A stretch of DNA of 64,000 nucleotides from JOPF136 sp963773835 (GCA_963773835.1 CAVZCQ010000004.1:930001-994000); one strand, 5' to 3'. Positions 52,290 through 61,475 are shown, counted from the first letter of the stretch. Translations and numbers: made by a program. Notes: generated by a model not told the origin, from the sequence alone.

Positions 52290-52961
52290 ATGAAAAGGGC
52301 AATCAAGGCCTTGGTGTTTGACGCTTACGGGACTCTCTTTGACGTTCACTCCGTTATCTCCACTTGCAATCAGGTATTCCCCGGTCAGGGTCCCGCTCTC
52401 AGCCAGACGTGGCGCAGCAAGCAGTTGGAGTACACCTGGCTGCGCAGCCTGATGGGGCGTTACAAGGACTTTTGGCAGGTCACGGAGTCAGCGCTGGTCT
52501 TCGCGTGCAAGTCGCTGAATCTGCCCTGCCCGCCTGAGACGCGTGCTCGTCTGATGGAAGCCTACCTGCATCTCGATCCCTTTCCGGAAGTCCGGCAAGC
52601 CCTGGAGGCTCTTTCCGGCTATCCGCTGGCCATTTTATCCAACGGTTCTCCCAGAATGCTGCGAGCCGCCGTGGAGAGTTCGGGGCTCAAAGGAATGTTC
52701 TCCCAGGTGATCAGCGTGGACGCGGCAAAGATTTACAAGCCCAACCAGCGCGTCTATCAACTAGCTTGCAAGAAACTCCATGTGAGCAAGGGCGCGATCG
52801 GTTTTGTCTCCTCCAATTGCTGGGACATCATCGGAGCCAAGAACTTTGGGTTCTGGACCTGTTGGGTGAATCGCTCGAAAGCCCCGCAAGATGAGCTGGG
52901 ATTCGCTGCCGATTCCGTGGGCAATACCCTGACCGATCTGGTGGAAATCATGAAATCCTAG
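52290..52961 (+). CDS. L-2-haloacid dehalogenase type II (HAD)
   Basis: 223 residues. All residues known to matter in L-2-haloacid dehalogenases are visible: nucleophile Asp in VFDAYGTLFDV, Arg in WRSKQLEYTWLR, LSNGS, Lys in KIYKPNQRVY, and FVSSNCWDIIGA. The enzyme hydrolyses 2-haloalkanoic acids to 2-hydroxy acids with inversion. It lies in the catabolic run between the PAS protein and an alpha/beta hydrolase. Whether halogenated acids are the real substrates of this operon is unknown, since the subfamily also contains other phosphatases. Confidence 0.87.
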   Translation: MKRAIKALVFDAYGTLFDVHSVISTCNQVFPGQGPALSQTWRSKQLEYTWLRSLMGRYKDFWQVTESALVFACKSLNLPCPPETRARLMEAYLHLDPFPEVRQALEALSGYPLAILSNGSPRMLRAAVESSGLKGMFSQVISVDAAKIYKPNQRVYQLACKKLHVSKGAIGFVSSNCWDIIGAKNFGFWTCWVNRSKAPQDELGFAADSVGNTLTDLVEIMKS

Positions 52962-52967
52962 CAATCC

Positions 52968-53894
52968 ATGAGCCGACAGAACAGGCTGGTGCCCATCGCC
53001 GCAGTTCTGTTGCTGGGAAGCCTGGCCACAGGGGCAGCGCTCGATTCACTTCCACGATCGATTCCCGCCCAGAAACCCTCCTGTTCCGTCGAGCAAGTCA
53101 CGCTCACCACGCGGGACGGCGCGAGGCTGAACGGCATTTTCTACCGGCCCGCCGCCAACCCGCGCCAAACGGCGATCCTGCTGGTGCATGGCTTTGGTGG
53201 AAACTTCTACAGCGAGTATTTTCCTACCTTCGCAAAGGCAGCCGCCGAGCGGGGCTATTCCTCCCTGGCGCTGAACATGCGTGATCACGATGCAGGCCCC
53301 AAAACATCGGATTTCGCCGGGAACGAGGCGGATATCGCCGCCGGCGCGGGGTACCTGCGGGAACACAGTTTTTCCCGTCTGGTGCTGCTGGGCCAAAGCA
53401 TGGGGACCAACCGGGTACTCTACTACCAGGCTGCCGCGGGCGACCTCAACGTGGTTGCGACAGTCCTTGTTTCCGGGCCGGGAAATCTTTTCGAGTGGAA
53501 TGTGTGGCAGTTTGGGCGGAAGAAAGCCCAGGCCACCGTGGATGAGGCACTGGCCATGCAGGCCGCAGGCCAGGAGAACCAGTTGATGGCGGTTGATCTG
53601 GGGCCGCTGGGGAAAGCCCTGTACACTCCCCGCTATCTTCTCAGCCTGCGCGGGCCGAATGCCCGGTCCGACCCCTACCAGAACATAGAAAAGGTAACGA
53701 ATCCGATTCTGATTGTTCAGGGAAAGGCGGACAAATTGATCGAGCCCGGCATCGGGGAGCGGCTAAGGGGAGCCGCGAAGAGGAGTTCCAAGGTCGACCT
53801 GATTTTGATCGAGGGGGCCAAACATACCTTTGACGGGCAGGAAGCCATTCTGGCAGACCGCATCCTTGCCTGGCTCAAGGAAGTCGCGCCTTGA
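52968..53894 (+). CDS. exported alpha/beta hydrolase
   Basis: 308 residues, starting 7 bases after the dehalogenase stop. A hydrophobic N-terminus (LVPIAAVLLLGSLATGAAL) suggests export. Oxyanion loop LLVHGFGGNFY, nucleophile GQSMG, acid region VQGKADKLIEPG and His in EGAKHTFDG complete the triad. It resembles dienelactone-hydrolase-like esterases acting on small esters. Its placement in the cluster suggests a periplasmic deesterification step before uptake. Confidence 0.83.
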   Translation: MSRQNRLVPIAAVLLLGSLATGAALDSLPRSIPAQKPSCSVEQVTLTTRDGARLNGIFYRPAANPRQTAILLVHGFGGNFYSEYFPTFAKAAAERGYSSLALNMRDHDAGPKTSDFAGNEADIAAGAGYLREHSFSRLVLLGQSMGTNRVLYYQAAAGDLNVVATVLVSGPGNLFEWNVWQFGRKKAQATVDEALAMQAAGQENQLMAVDLGPLGKALYTPRYLLSLRGPNARSDPYQNIEKVTNPILIVQGKADKLIEPGIGERLRGAAKRSSKVDLILIEGAKHTFDGQEAILADRILAWLKEVAP

Positions 53895-54034
53895 AGTTCT
53901 TCGCGGATGGCGATCGGATCCGACCTCGGACTCGACTTAGTGCCGGGGCTGTGGTACTGAAAGCTGCCTGATCTGGGCGGACGTCTGCTGCCCCGGGCTT
54001 TCTTTCTGCCCTGCGAGTATCTGTGGAGGAAAGG

Positions 54035-54769
54035 ATGAAATTTGAGCGAGTGACCGATCTTTCTGCCCCGGACGGCCATCCCATACCCGCTGTTCTATTT
54101 TCTCCGGACCGCGCAGCGCGCGGAGGGGTAGCGGTGTTCCCGGGCTACGGCGCAACCAAGGAGCACATGCTGGCGCTGTCGGCCGCTCTGGCGGAAAAGG
54201 GCCTGGCTGCACTTTCATTTGATCCCTGCGGCAGTGGAGAGAACCTGGCGACCATCGGACCCGTCATGCGCGACGAATTCGAGGCCGCCGTGCGTTATGT
54301 GCGTCGTTTCGGCCCTGTCGGCGCGACGGGAATCAGCCTGGGCGGGCGGCTGGCACTCATGACGTCCGCCGACTGCATGGTCGCCATTTCGCCGGCGGTG
54401 ACCGCGCAAATTTCGCCGCAGGGTAAATGGATGTTCCAGAATTTTCCCAGTCCGTCCGTGCGCGAGCCCTACTCCGGCTACGTCGTGGAACTGCTCGATT
54501 TGCTTGGCCCCGTACCCCCTCACGACCGGCCGTGCCTTCTGCTCTATGCCGAGCGCGACCTTCCGTCGTTGCTGGAGGGCGCCGCGGGGCTGAAAGCCGG
54601 GCTGCCCGGTGCGGAGCTGCGCTACGTCACCACCGACCTGCGGCCGGACGTACAGCACGAGAATGGCCTGATTCGTTATCTGCCGCGCTGGTTCAATCAC
54701 AGCGAACTCAAGTTCAACCAGGAGATGCTTCACACCGTGTCCGATTGGTTCGCGGAACACTTGCGATAA
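54035..54769 (+). CDS. alpha/beta hydrolase (cytosolic)
   Basis: 244 residues from ATG 54035, with GAGGAAAGG just upstream; a GTG at 54023 overlaps that site and is rejected. GYGATKEHMLALSAAL, LSFDPCGSGEN, the nucleophile elbow GISLGG and a possible acid/His pair near the C-terminus (TDLRPDVQHENGL) follow the fold. No signal peptide. It is a second hydrolase in the run and may handle the acyl-CoA or ester intermediate of the pathway; substrate unknown. Confidence 0.83.
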   Translation: MKFERVTDLSAPDGHPIPAVLFSPDRAARGGVAVFPGYGATKEHMLALSAALAEKGLAALSFDPCGSGENLATIGPVMRDEFEAAVRYVRRFGPVGATGISLGGRLALMTSADCMVAISPAVTAQISPQGKWMFQNFPSPSVREPYSGYVVELLDLLGPVPPHDRPCLLLYAERDLPSLLEGAAGLKAGLPGAELRYVTTDLRPDVQHENGLIRYLPRWFNHSELKFNQEMLHTVSDWFAEHLR

Positions 54770-54829
54770 GTCAAGGATCAAGCAGACGCGCGTTTTGAGC
54801 AGGAACAAACGATCCACAGGAGCGAGACA

Positions 54830-55048
54830 ATGCAGTGGGAATATTTTGACCGCATGGTGGTCTTTAGTGAAACAGACCAGGGCATGGTGAGCGGACTGGA
54901 TACCTGGATCAACGGCGCAGGCGCTGACGGGTGGGAGCTGGCGAGTTCCACCCCGCTCATTGCGCCGAATAAGGACGGCGTCGCTTACGGTACAATCGGA
55001 GTTCACTTGGTGTTCAAGCGGCCGCTGGCCGAAGCGCCCGAAGGGTAG
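54830..55048 (+). CDS. small DUF4177-like protein
   Basis: 72 residues with GGAG upstream. WEYFDRMVVFSETDQGMV, LDTWINGAGADGWELAS and VHLVFKRPL match the short beta-alpha-beta DUF4177 pattern ('W+l+s..p....g...vf+RP'). Function unknown. It immediately precedes the paralogous pair at 55055 and 55483, with which it may form a unit. Confidence 0.7.
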   Translation: MQWEYFDRMVVFSETDQGMVSGLDTWINGAGADGWELASSTPLIAPNKDGVAYGTIGVHLVFKRPLAEAPEG

Positions 55049-55054
55049 GTGATC

Positions 55055-55402
55055 ATGGCCGACATTCGAGGGCGGGCTCTGATCGAGAGCCTCTATGGCC
55101 CGCTGGGCAGCGGCGCGCAGGTTATCGTCATCGCCGGCGCGGAATACGACATGTCGGCCCTGCTGGTGAGAATGGGGCTCAATTTCGAAGACTCCCGAGG
55201 CATTGACATGCTGGAACTGACCTCGGGGCGGTATGTGGTCCGGTATTACGATGGGGATGATCAGCGCATCGTGGCCCACGAGTTCTACTCCGATTTCCGG
55301 TTCGCAGGCGAGCTGCGCGCGCACATCGCAGAGTGGATAGGAGAAGACGGTTACTTCGAATCGTTTCGACATCATCGCGTGCGCTGCCCTGCGGACCTCT
55401 GA
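55055..55402 (+). CDS. small hypothetical protein, tandem paralogue 1
   Basis: About 115 residues from ATG 55055 (a GTG at 55049 is the other option). DIRGRALIESLYGPLGSGAQ, YDMSALLVRMGLNFEDSRG and YVVRYYDGDDQRIVAHEFYS align over nearly the whole length with the gene at 55483. It lacks known motifs; pattern is alpha/beta. The last ~15 residues (HHRVRCPADL) are absent from the paralogue. The coupled small-gene trio is not recognised from any characterised pathway. Confidence 0.65.
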   Translation: MADIRGRALIESLYGPLGSGAQVIVIAGAEYDMSALLVRMGLNFEDSRGIDMLELTSGRYVVRYYDGDDQRIVAHEFYSDFRFAGELRAHIAEWIGEDGYFESFRHHRVRCPADL

Positions 55403-55482
55403 TTCGATCTGGGGAATAGCGGATGCGCTGCCGTCGCGCGAGTTCGGTGGCGACACGGCAAACGCGAGGAGCGGAGCCGTCG

Positions 55483-55806
55483 ATGGCTGAACTGAGCGGG
55501 CGCGCCTTGATGGAGAGCCGCTTTGGTCCGCTGGGCAGTGGCGTACAGAATCTAAACATCAATGGGGCGGATTATACTCTGGCCGAGTTGATGGTGCGGA
55601 TGGGACTTTACTTCGATGACCGCTGGACCATTGACGCGCTGGCTCTTCCGCACGGGAAATACGTCATCAGATACTTTGACTCCCAGGATCAGCGCGTGGT
55701 CGCGCAAGAATTCGACGCCGAACTTCGTCTTCTCTCTGAGGTCCGAGTGCACATCGCGGAGTGGGAGGGCGAGAAGGCCTACTTCTCGTTATTCAGCGGA
55801 CACTAA
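55483..55806 (+). CDS. small hypothetical protein, tandem paralogue 2
   Basis: 107 residues from ATG 55483. SGRALMESRFGPLGSGVQ, YTLAELMVRMGLYFDDRW and YVIRYFDSQDQRVVAQEFDA parallel paralogue 1, giving well over 40% identity by eye. The tandem arrangement and conserved LGSG and MGL blocks point to a heterodimer or a recent duplication. Function unknown. Confidence 0.7.
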   Translation: MAELSGRALMESRFGPLGSGVQNLNINGADYTLAELMVRMGLYFDDRWTIDALALPHGKYVIRYFDSQDQRVVAQEFDAELRLLSEVRVHIAEWEGEKAYFSLFSGH

Positions 55807-55862
55807 GGCTGGCCTCCCCGCAGGCTCCCGAACCAGCGCCGCACCTGGAGCCGGAAACTCTC

Positions 55863-56717
55863 ATGACTCCGGTCATTGATATTCACATTCATGTCATGCC
55901 GCCCCGCATGCTCAAGCCAGCAGTGCTCGAGTTCGTAAGACGCTCCTACAAAGATTTCGCACGGCTGGAGAAGTTCTGTTCCGACCCAATGGCCTTCCTG
56001 AATTTTCTCGACGCCGCAGGGGTTGAGCGAGCCGGGCTGGTTACCTCCGTCAGCCCGGAGGTTATCGGCCACACTGCAGAGGTGAACGACTGGAACGCGC
56101 GCTATTGTGCCGCGGCCCCCGACCGATTGATCGCCTTTGGCTCGGTGCATCCCGACTACGTCTCCGATGCCGCCGCCGAGGTCGATCGCCTGGCGAGCAT
56201 GGGCATCCGGGCGCTGAAGTTTCATCCCCCGCACCAGCTCTTTGCACCGAACGCCTACCGCGACGGCCTGGGGCCGCTCGCCGAAGTATACGAGCGCGCG
56301 CAGGACCTTGGTCTCCCGGTGATGATTCACACCGGCACGTCGGTTTTTCCTGGCGCCCGCAATGTGTACGCCCGGCCCATGCTGGCCGACGACGTCGGGG
56401 TGGACTACCCTGATTTGGTGATCATCCTGGCGCATGGCGGCCGCCCCCTCTGGATGAATGAGGCCTTCTTCCTCGTGCGCCGGCACAAGAACATGTACAT
56501 GGATGTTTCCGGCATCCCGCCGCAAAAACTGTTGGAATACTTCCCGCGGATTGAAGAGGTCGCGGACAAAGTCCTATTCGGGACCGATTGGCCCGGGCCG
56601 GGCGTGGCGGATGTCCGTGGGAACATCGAGAAGTTTCGGGCGCTGCCCCTCAGGGCGGAGGTCCAGCGAAAGATTCTCTGCGAGAATGCTGCGCGCCTGT
56701 TCCCGGCATCCCGGTAG
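55863..56717 (+). CDS. amidohydrolase family 2 (ACMSD-like TIM-barrel hydrolase/decarboxylase)
   Basis: 284 residues from ATG 55863. The barrel begins with VIDIHIHVMPP (H-x-H), continues with ALKFHPPHQLF, PVMIHTGTSVF (His), IILAHGGRPLW (His) and ends with FGTDWPGPG (Asp), the full amidohydrolase-2 metal site. Relatives decarboxylate or hydrolyse aromatic acids (ACMSD, gamma-resorcylate decarboxylase) but many have unknown substrates. In this operon it fits a ring-derived or carboxylated intermediate; specificity is not visible. Confidence 0.87.
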   Translation: MTPVIDIHIHVMPPRMLKPAVLEFVRRSYKDFARLEKFCSDPMAFLNFLDAAGVERAGLVTSVSPEVIGHTAEVNDWNARYCAAAPDRLIAFGSVHPDYVSDAAAEVDRLASMGIRALKFHPPHQLFAPNAYRDGLGPLAEVYERAQDLGLPVMIHTGTSVFPGARNVYARPMLADDVGVDYPDLVIILAHGGRPLWMNEAFFLVRRHKNMYMDVSGIPPQKLLEYFPRIEEVADKVLFGTDWPGPGVADVRGNIEKFRALPLRAEVQRKILCENAARLFPASR

Positions 56718-57024
56718 TTGGTGAAGCAACCCGCGACGAAGGTGAGAATGCAGGGGCTCACGACCCGAGTGGCGTCGCGTTCGCTCGAGGAGCCGGCTGT
56801 TCCTCCGGCGTTTTGGCCGGATTCCGGCGCCCGGTGCTCGCCCCGGCGGCAGGCCCACGAGCGGATGCATAGCATGGTACCCGGCCAGGCCATCTGGGTG
56901 GCCTGTCTTGACAACTCCAAGATTTTAGGTCTTTCTGCCCTGTGCAGAGTGCCGCTGGCGCTCCTGCTTAAGAACGGGAAGCCGGCCGGCGAAGCGCACG
57001 TCCACTGAAGGAGCGAAGGCGGCC
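56718..57024. other. gap between amidohydrolase and cytidylate-kinase-like genes
   Basis: A frame from TTG 56718 to 57008 could encode 96 residues, ending in LALLLKNGKPAGEAHVH, but it has no ribosome site and no recognisable features. Otherwise nothing is seen. Confidence 0.4.
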
Positions 57025-57672
57025 GTGACAATCTACCGGATCCTGACGATCGAACGGGAGTTCGGTTCCGGGGGCGCGGCCATCGCTGCGGCCGCGGCAC
57101 AGCGCCTGGGATGGACGCTGTGGGACCAGAATCTGACGCAGGAAATCGCCAAGCTGGCCCACGTGAGCCCCGCGGCGGCTGAACGCCACGACGAGCGGCG
57201 CGACCCGCTCCTCTACCGGCTAGCCAAGGTGTTTGCCCGCGGGAGCTACGAACGCAGCATTTCCATTGAAGACAAAGAAGTGTTCGACGCCGAGCGCATG
57301 GTGAAGCTGCTCACCCAGGTGATTGGGCGCGTGGCCGAGTCGGGGGATTGTGTGATCGTGGGCCGTGGCGCCTCGTGTATCCTGCGCGAGCGGCGCGACG
57401 CTTTCCATGTGTTTGTATACGCGCCGTACGAAGAGAAGATGCGCCGCATGCTGGCCCTGGGAAAGCGGGAGTCGGAAGCCCGGGAGCTCCTCGATACCGT
57501 CGACAATGAGCGCGCCGCCTTCATCAAGCAGTATTTTGGCGCTGACTGGCCCACACTCAACCGTTACAAAGTGTGGGTCAATTCGGCGATGGGAGATGAG
57601 ACGGCCGTGGAAACCATCTTGGGTGCGATGAAGGCCTGCGAGGGGCTTTGCTCCGCGGGACGCGCCACCTAG
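57025..57672 (+). CDS. cytidylate kinase-like family protein
   Basis: 215 residues from GTG 57025. ILTIEREFGSGGAAIAAAAA is the glycine-rich P-loop variant of the cytidylate-kinase-2 family, followed by DCVIVGRGASCILRER and VFVYAPYEEKM. Stand-alone members occur widely next to transport and metabolic genes and are not true CMP kinases in many cases, so a nucleotide-dependent regulatory phosphorylation role is possible. It closes the catabolic run. Confidence 0.82.
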   Translation: MTIYRILTIEREFGSGGAAIAAAAAQRLGWTLWDQNLTQEIAKLAHVSPAAAERHDERRDPLLYRLAKVFARGSYERSISIEDKEVFDAERMVKLLTQVIGRVAESGDCVIVGRGASCILRERRDAFHVFVYAPYEEKMRRMLALGKRESEARELLDTVDNERAAFIKQYFGADWPTLNRYKVWVNSAMGDETAVETILGAMKACEGLCSAGRAT

Positions 57673-58383
57673 CCCCACAGGCCGTGCCTGTCATTCGCCA
57701 AAATGCATGCGGGGCCAAAGAATCAGCAAATTACGGCCCTGGTTTCTGGCAAAGTCTGCTGTGTCTCCTGCAAGATACGCGCAATTCCCTTGTCATTGAC
57801 AAGTCTTCCCCGACGGCACAAATCATCGGTCATTCCTCGATTACAGTAGCCGAGGCGAGTCGATTCAGAGCGTCGCGATGCAGCGCAGAAGGTAGCCCTG
57901 GTCAGAGAGGCAGGGGCCCTTTCCGAGCAAATAGGAACCCCCAGGACATATCCGGGCGCGCCGGCAACCAACCCCAGCGGGGACACGCTTCGCACGAAGG
58001 CCAACCATCACGTCTGGCAGTGATAATCGTCACAGCAGCGGCCGCTTTCGAGGATTAGCGTAGAGGCGAGTTTTGGCGATGCATACGCCGGACGCTTCCG
58101 AAACCGTGGAGCCCGCGCAACAATCGTTGCTTCCGCGGACCCCCGGACTGCTAGATGTGGGCGAACAAGAGGTTTGCCTGCACCAGCGGCCGGTGCGAGC
58201 TATAGCCTGCCTGATCCCTCAGCCCGCGCACCTGGCACATGCGCGGAGACCGAGCGGTTTCCCGGACGAGGAGTTCCAGACAATTCATTGTGGGGCGGGA
58301 CGCCCAGGCAAGGCTGATGGGGGGCGCAGAAATCACCTGAGAGCGAGGACGGCAACTTGCCGGACCGGCTTGGACGAGAGGAG
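57673..58383. other. 711-bp cstA leader without clear genes
   Basis: No convincing coding region. Contains an inverted repeat CTTGTCA-T-TGACAAG (57789-57803) and a CRP/FNR-type box (58020-58033). The frame at 58073-58393 lacks a ribosome site and protein-like composition. A long leader of this kind would allow catabolite or starvation control of cstA. Confidence 0.6.
58020..58033. promoter_or_regulatory. CRP/FNR-type box GTGA-TAATCG-TCAC
   Basis: Perfect dyad, flanked AGTGA...TCACA-like (GCAGTGA and TCACAGC). It lies 350 bases before cstA. CstA is under CRP control in E. coli, which makes a site of this class here plausible. Confidence 0.6.
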
Positions 58384-60429
58384 ATGTCGATGAATATACG
58401 AGTAGCGGCGCTGATCTTGGTTCTAATCCCCGTAGTGGTGTTGGGGGGATTCGTGCTGGCGCACCAGCCGTTGAACGCTCCCGTGGTGGGAATATTGGGA
58501 GCGGTGATGATCTGGCTGGCGTACAACACGTACGCGCGGAAGATTGACCGCGACGTGATCCAGCCCGACGACAAGAAGGCGACGCCGGCCAAGATGTACA
58601 TGGACGGCGTGGACTTCATGCCGACGGGGAAGAATGTGCTTTACGGGTATCACTTCAAGTCGATCGCCGCGGCCGGGCCGATCGTGGGGCCCATCGTGGC
58701 CGTGACGCTGTGGGGGTGGCTGCCCTCGCTGCTGTGGCTGACGCTCGGGGTCACGTTCCTGGGATGGGCGAGCGACTATTCGGCGATTATGGTGGCGGTG
58801 CGGAACGATGGGAAATCGCTTTCGGCGATAGCCCACCGGCTTATCGCGCCGCGCGCCCGGATCATCCTGTTCGTGTTCATTTTCTTCTACCTGCTGCTGC
58901 TGGCCGGAGCGTTTGTGGGGATCATGGCCGGCATCTTCGATCCGCGGGCGGACGTGCCCTTTGGAATCTTCATGCTGGCGGTGATGGGACTGCTGATGGG
59001 GCAGATGCTTTACCGCTGGAAGATGGGACTGATGCTGGTGACGTTCCTGGCTGTGGCGATCACGCTTGCTTCGATGGCGATCGGCGCGATGGGAATCACG
59101 ACGGCGAAGGGAACGACGCCTGACGGGAAGCCGGCGACAGCACTGGTGTTTGCCGGACCGATCAACTCCGTGGTGAACAAAGTGAATGTCGGGATCAACG
59201 ACATCACCGGGGGGAAGGCGCTCTACACGGTGGTGGATCCCACGAAGTCGGATCCGCGGCTGGGCGTCAAAGTAGTCAATGCGCAGGGGCAGGTGGTTCC
59301 GAAGTATCTGGATCAGAGCGGGGCAATCAAAATGCTGCCCTCGTTCCTGTTCTGGTGCCTGTTCATTTTCGGATTCTCCTACCTGGGCACGGTGCTGCCG
59401 ATCTGGCGGTTCGCGCAGCCGACCAACTACATCGGGTTCTGGGTCACCTTCCTCACCATCGGCTTTTCCGCGCTGGGCGCTGTTGTAGGCGGCCTCCGCG
59501 GCCTGTTCGGGAATGCTGCGATGTGGAACGCGGTGAGTTTCCACTCGGCGGCCTTCGTGAACTGGATGCCCACAACCAAAGCGGCGGGCCAGGCGTTGCC
59601 GGCGATTCAGCCCATTTGGCCGATGCTGTTCGTGACCATCGCCTGCGGCGCCATCTCCGGATGGCATTCGCTGGTGGGATCGATCGGTACGGCGCGCCAG
59701 CTCGAGTATGAGACGGACGCGCTGCCGGTGGGCGGCGGCGGGATGTTCTCGGAGAACGCGCTGGCGCTGCTTTCGCTGGTGGCGGTGTGCATCGCAGGCG
59801 GCACCGGAGCAGGGGCGTTCGCCAATGGAGTAGGCAAACTGCTGGGGATGGTGACGTTCGGAGCGATCGCTCCGGCATACGGAACCGCGCTGGGGTTCGG
59901 CGTGTTCGTGGTCATCGTGCTGACCATGGTGCAACTCGTGTTCCGGGTGATGCGAGTCACCCTGGGCGAATGGCTGGGCGACGTGTGGGTGGGCTTCAAG
60001 AACGCGCACATCGCAGCCATCGTGTCGATGGGCCTGACGCTGCTGCTGGTGCTCAGCGGCACGTGGATCTACCTGTGGCAACTGTTCGGGGCCTCGAACC
60101 AACTGATGGCGGCGCTGGGACTTCTGATCGTTTGCCTGTGGCTGCGGTCGGAGGGACGCAACCCGCGTTACGCGTTCTGGCCCATGCTGTTCATGTACGC
60201 CACCACGATGGCTGCCATTTTGGTGACGGCGTACAACCTGTACGCGAGCATCCTGACGAATCCGGCGATTGCGGCCGAGCCGATGAACTACATCGGAGCG
60301 GTGGCCATGATTATCGTGGCGCTGCTGCTTTTCGCGGCGGCGATCGTGATCGCTTACGACGCGTGGAACGCCTGGCACCGGCCGAAGCAAATTGCCGCGC
60401 CCGTGCCCATGCGGGCTGCGGCCGACTAG
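58384..60429 (+). CDS. cstA: carbon starvation protein A
   Basis: 681 residues from ATG 58384 (MSMNIRVAALILVL) with GAGAGGAG upstream. About 16-18 membrane helices. The loop KKATPAKMYMDGVDFMPTGK and GYHFKSIAAAGPIVGPIVAV in the first quarter are CstA family hallmarks. A ~70-residue soluble insertion (about residues 240-310, TTAKGTTPDGKPATALVF...) interrupts the helices. CstA transports peptides or pyruvate under carbon limitation; a CRP-type box in the leader agrees with starvation control. Confidence 0.93.
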   Translation: MSMNIRVAALILVLIPVVVLGGFVLAHQPLNAPVVGILGAVMIWLAYNTYARKIDRDVIQPDDKKATPAKMYMDGVDFMPTGKNVLYGYHFKSIAAAGPIVGPIVAVTLWGWLPSLLWLTLGVTFLGWASDYSAIMVAVRNDGKSLSAIAHRLIAPRARIILFVFIFFYLLLLAGAFVGIMAGIFDPRADVPFGIFMLAVMGLLMGQMLYRWKMGLMLVTFLAVAITLASMAIGAMGITTAKGTTPDGKPATALVFAGPINSVVNKVNVGINDITGGKALYTVVDPTKSDPRLGVKVVNAQGQVVPKYLDQSGAIKMLPSFLFWCLFIFGFSYLGTVLPIWRFAQPTNYIGFWVTFLTIGFSALGAVVGGLRGLFGNAAMWNAVSFHSAAFVNWMPTTKAAGQALPAIQPIWPMLFVTIACGAISGWHSLVGSIGTARQLEYETDALPVGGGGMFSENALALLSLVAVCIAGGTGAGAFANGVGKLLGMVTFGAIAPAYGTALGFGVFVVIVLTMVQLVFRVMRVTLGEWLGDVWVGFKNAHIAAIVSMGLTLLLVLSGTWIYLWQLFGASNQLMAALGLLIVCLWLRSEGRNPRYAFWPMLFMYATTMAAILVTAYNLYASILTNPAIAAEPMNYIGAVAMIIVALLLFAAAIVIAYDAWNAWHRPKQIAAPVPMRAAAD

Positions 60430-60475
60430 CAAAGAACCCGAGTGGGGCGGCGGGCGGACCCGCCGCCCCGGGGTC

Positions 60476-61105
60476 TCACAGGCAGTCGGTGATGCGACGA
60501 ATGGTTTGGAAGACGGCGGAAGAAGGGTGTGTGAGGAGATGGCTGAGCTGCCACTGGATCTCGAGTTCCGGCTCCGCGCGACGGACGGAGAGCCGTACGA
60601 GCGGACAGCCGGGCAATTCCGCAGCGGCCAGAATGCCGGAGACGCCCTGGACGTGGTCGCGAGCGTAAACCGCCAGCGGAGCGGGAGCGGGCAGAGGCGA
60701 CCAGCCCCGCGCCTCGCACTTACGCTCCAGCCCCCGAGTGGACCAGGAATTAGGATCCAGAGCATCCATTTCCAGGGCCGGTCGGCTGCACAGAGTGCCG
60801 CGGAAAATGAAGAGATCATGGCGGCCGCGGAGGCGCGCCAGGAGCCAGAATGGGGGGACGTCGCGGGGTTCAAGGACGATCACGACCTCCGCAGCACGAA
60901 ATGGGGCCTTGCCCTGCTGGATTTTGAGCTCGACGGCCGAGGAACCCAGCCAGCGCAGCGTGGTCTTTTCGCCGACCTGAGGAAGCCCCTGCTGGAGCCA
61001 GCGCAATGCGGCCTCGCCCTTGCGCACGTTGAAGTGTGTGCCCACAGCAAACCAGCCGACCACCAGCAGGGCGACGAGAATGAAGATGGAAAGTTGAGGC
61101 GACAT
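60476..61105 (-). CDS. hypothetical protein with one N-terminal membrane helix
   Basis: 209 residues from ATG 61105 (MSPQLSIFILVALLVVGWFAVG), which forms a signal-anchor. The remaining domain (FNVRKGEAALRWLQQGLPQV, VVIVLEPRDVPPFWLLARL, VRLSVRRAEPELEIQWQL) is alpha/beta and unrecognised. An upstream extension to 61333 exists but is not needed. It is divergent from the small-protein/ATPase cluster that follows, and the 76 bases between would hold both promoters. Confidence 0.65.
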   Translation of the reverse strand: MSPQLSIFILVALLVVGWFAVGTHFNVRKGEAALRWLQQGLPQVGEKTTLRWLGSSAVELKIQQGKAPFRAAEVVIVLEPRDVPPFWLLARLRGRHDLFIFRGTLCSRPALEMDALDPNSWSTRGLERKCEARGWSPLPAPAPLAVYARDHVQGVSGILAAAELPGCPLVRLSVRRAEPELEIQWQLSHLLTHPSSAVFQTIRRITDCL

Positions 61106-61181
61106 GGACGCCCAGGGCACCAGTGCGCGAAAACGCGAGAAGTATAGTACACGCGGCGCGGCCGGACGAGGCGTCCGGGAG

Positions 61182-61475
61182 ATGAAGGCGCGGGAGAGCG
61201 CAGTGAAACGCGGATGGCTGAAAGCGGCGCGGGACTTTCTGTACGGCATGGTGGGGTTCGAATTCGAGCGGCAGGCCCTGGAAATGCGCGGGGAACTGGA
61301 GTCGGCGTTCCTGCTGATCACCGTGGGGGACATGCTGGGAGTGCCGGTGGTGCCGCCGCTGTACTCGCTGCGGCTGCTGCCTTACCTGGTGCCGCACATC
61401 GCCACCTGGAAACGGCGGGTGATGCGGGAGCGGGACCTGGCGGACAAAGAGGAGTTTCATTTGCACGGTGTTTGA
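61182..61475 (+). CDS. small protein 1 of the ATPase cluster (intact)
   Basis: 97 residues from ATG 61182. LKAARDFLYGMVGFEFERQA, FLLITVGDMLGVPVVPPLYS and LRLLPYLVPHIATWKRRVMR form amphipathic or membrane-peripheral segments, ending in a charged tail. It is a paralogue of the product of 61549-61836 (ITMGDL, YSLRLLPYVVPNIATWKRRM). With the two ArsA/Get3-like ATPases downstream, it may be a membrane partner or a client tail protein. No family name is recognised. Confidence 0.7.
   Translation: MKARESAVKRGWLKAARDFLYGMVGFEFERQALEMRGELESAFLLITVGDMLGVPVVPPLYSLRLLPYLVPHIATWKRRVMRERDLADKEEFHLHGV

Noticed and set aside
58423..60873. Very long minus-strand open frame opposite cstA
   Set aside because: It is a shadow of the GC-rich cstA gene: composition is His/Arg/Gln-rich with no domain pattern, while the plus strand encodes a canonical CstA.
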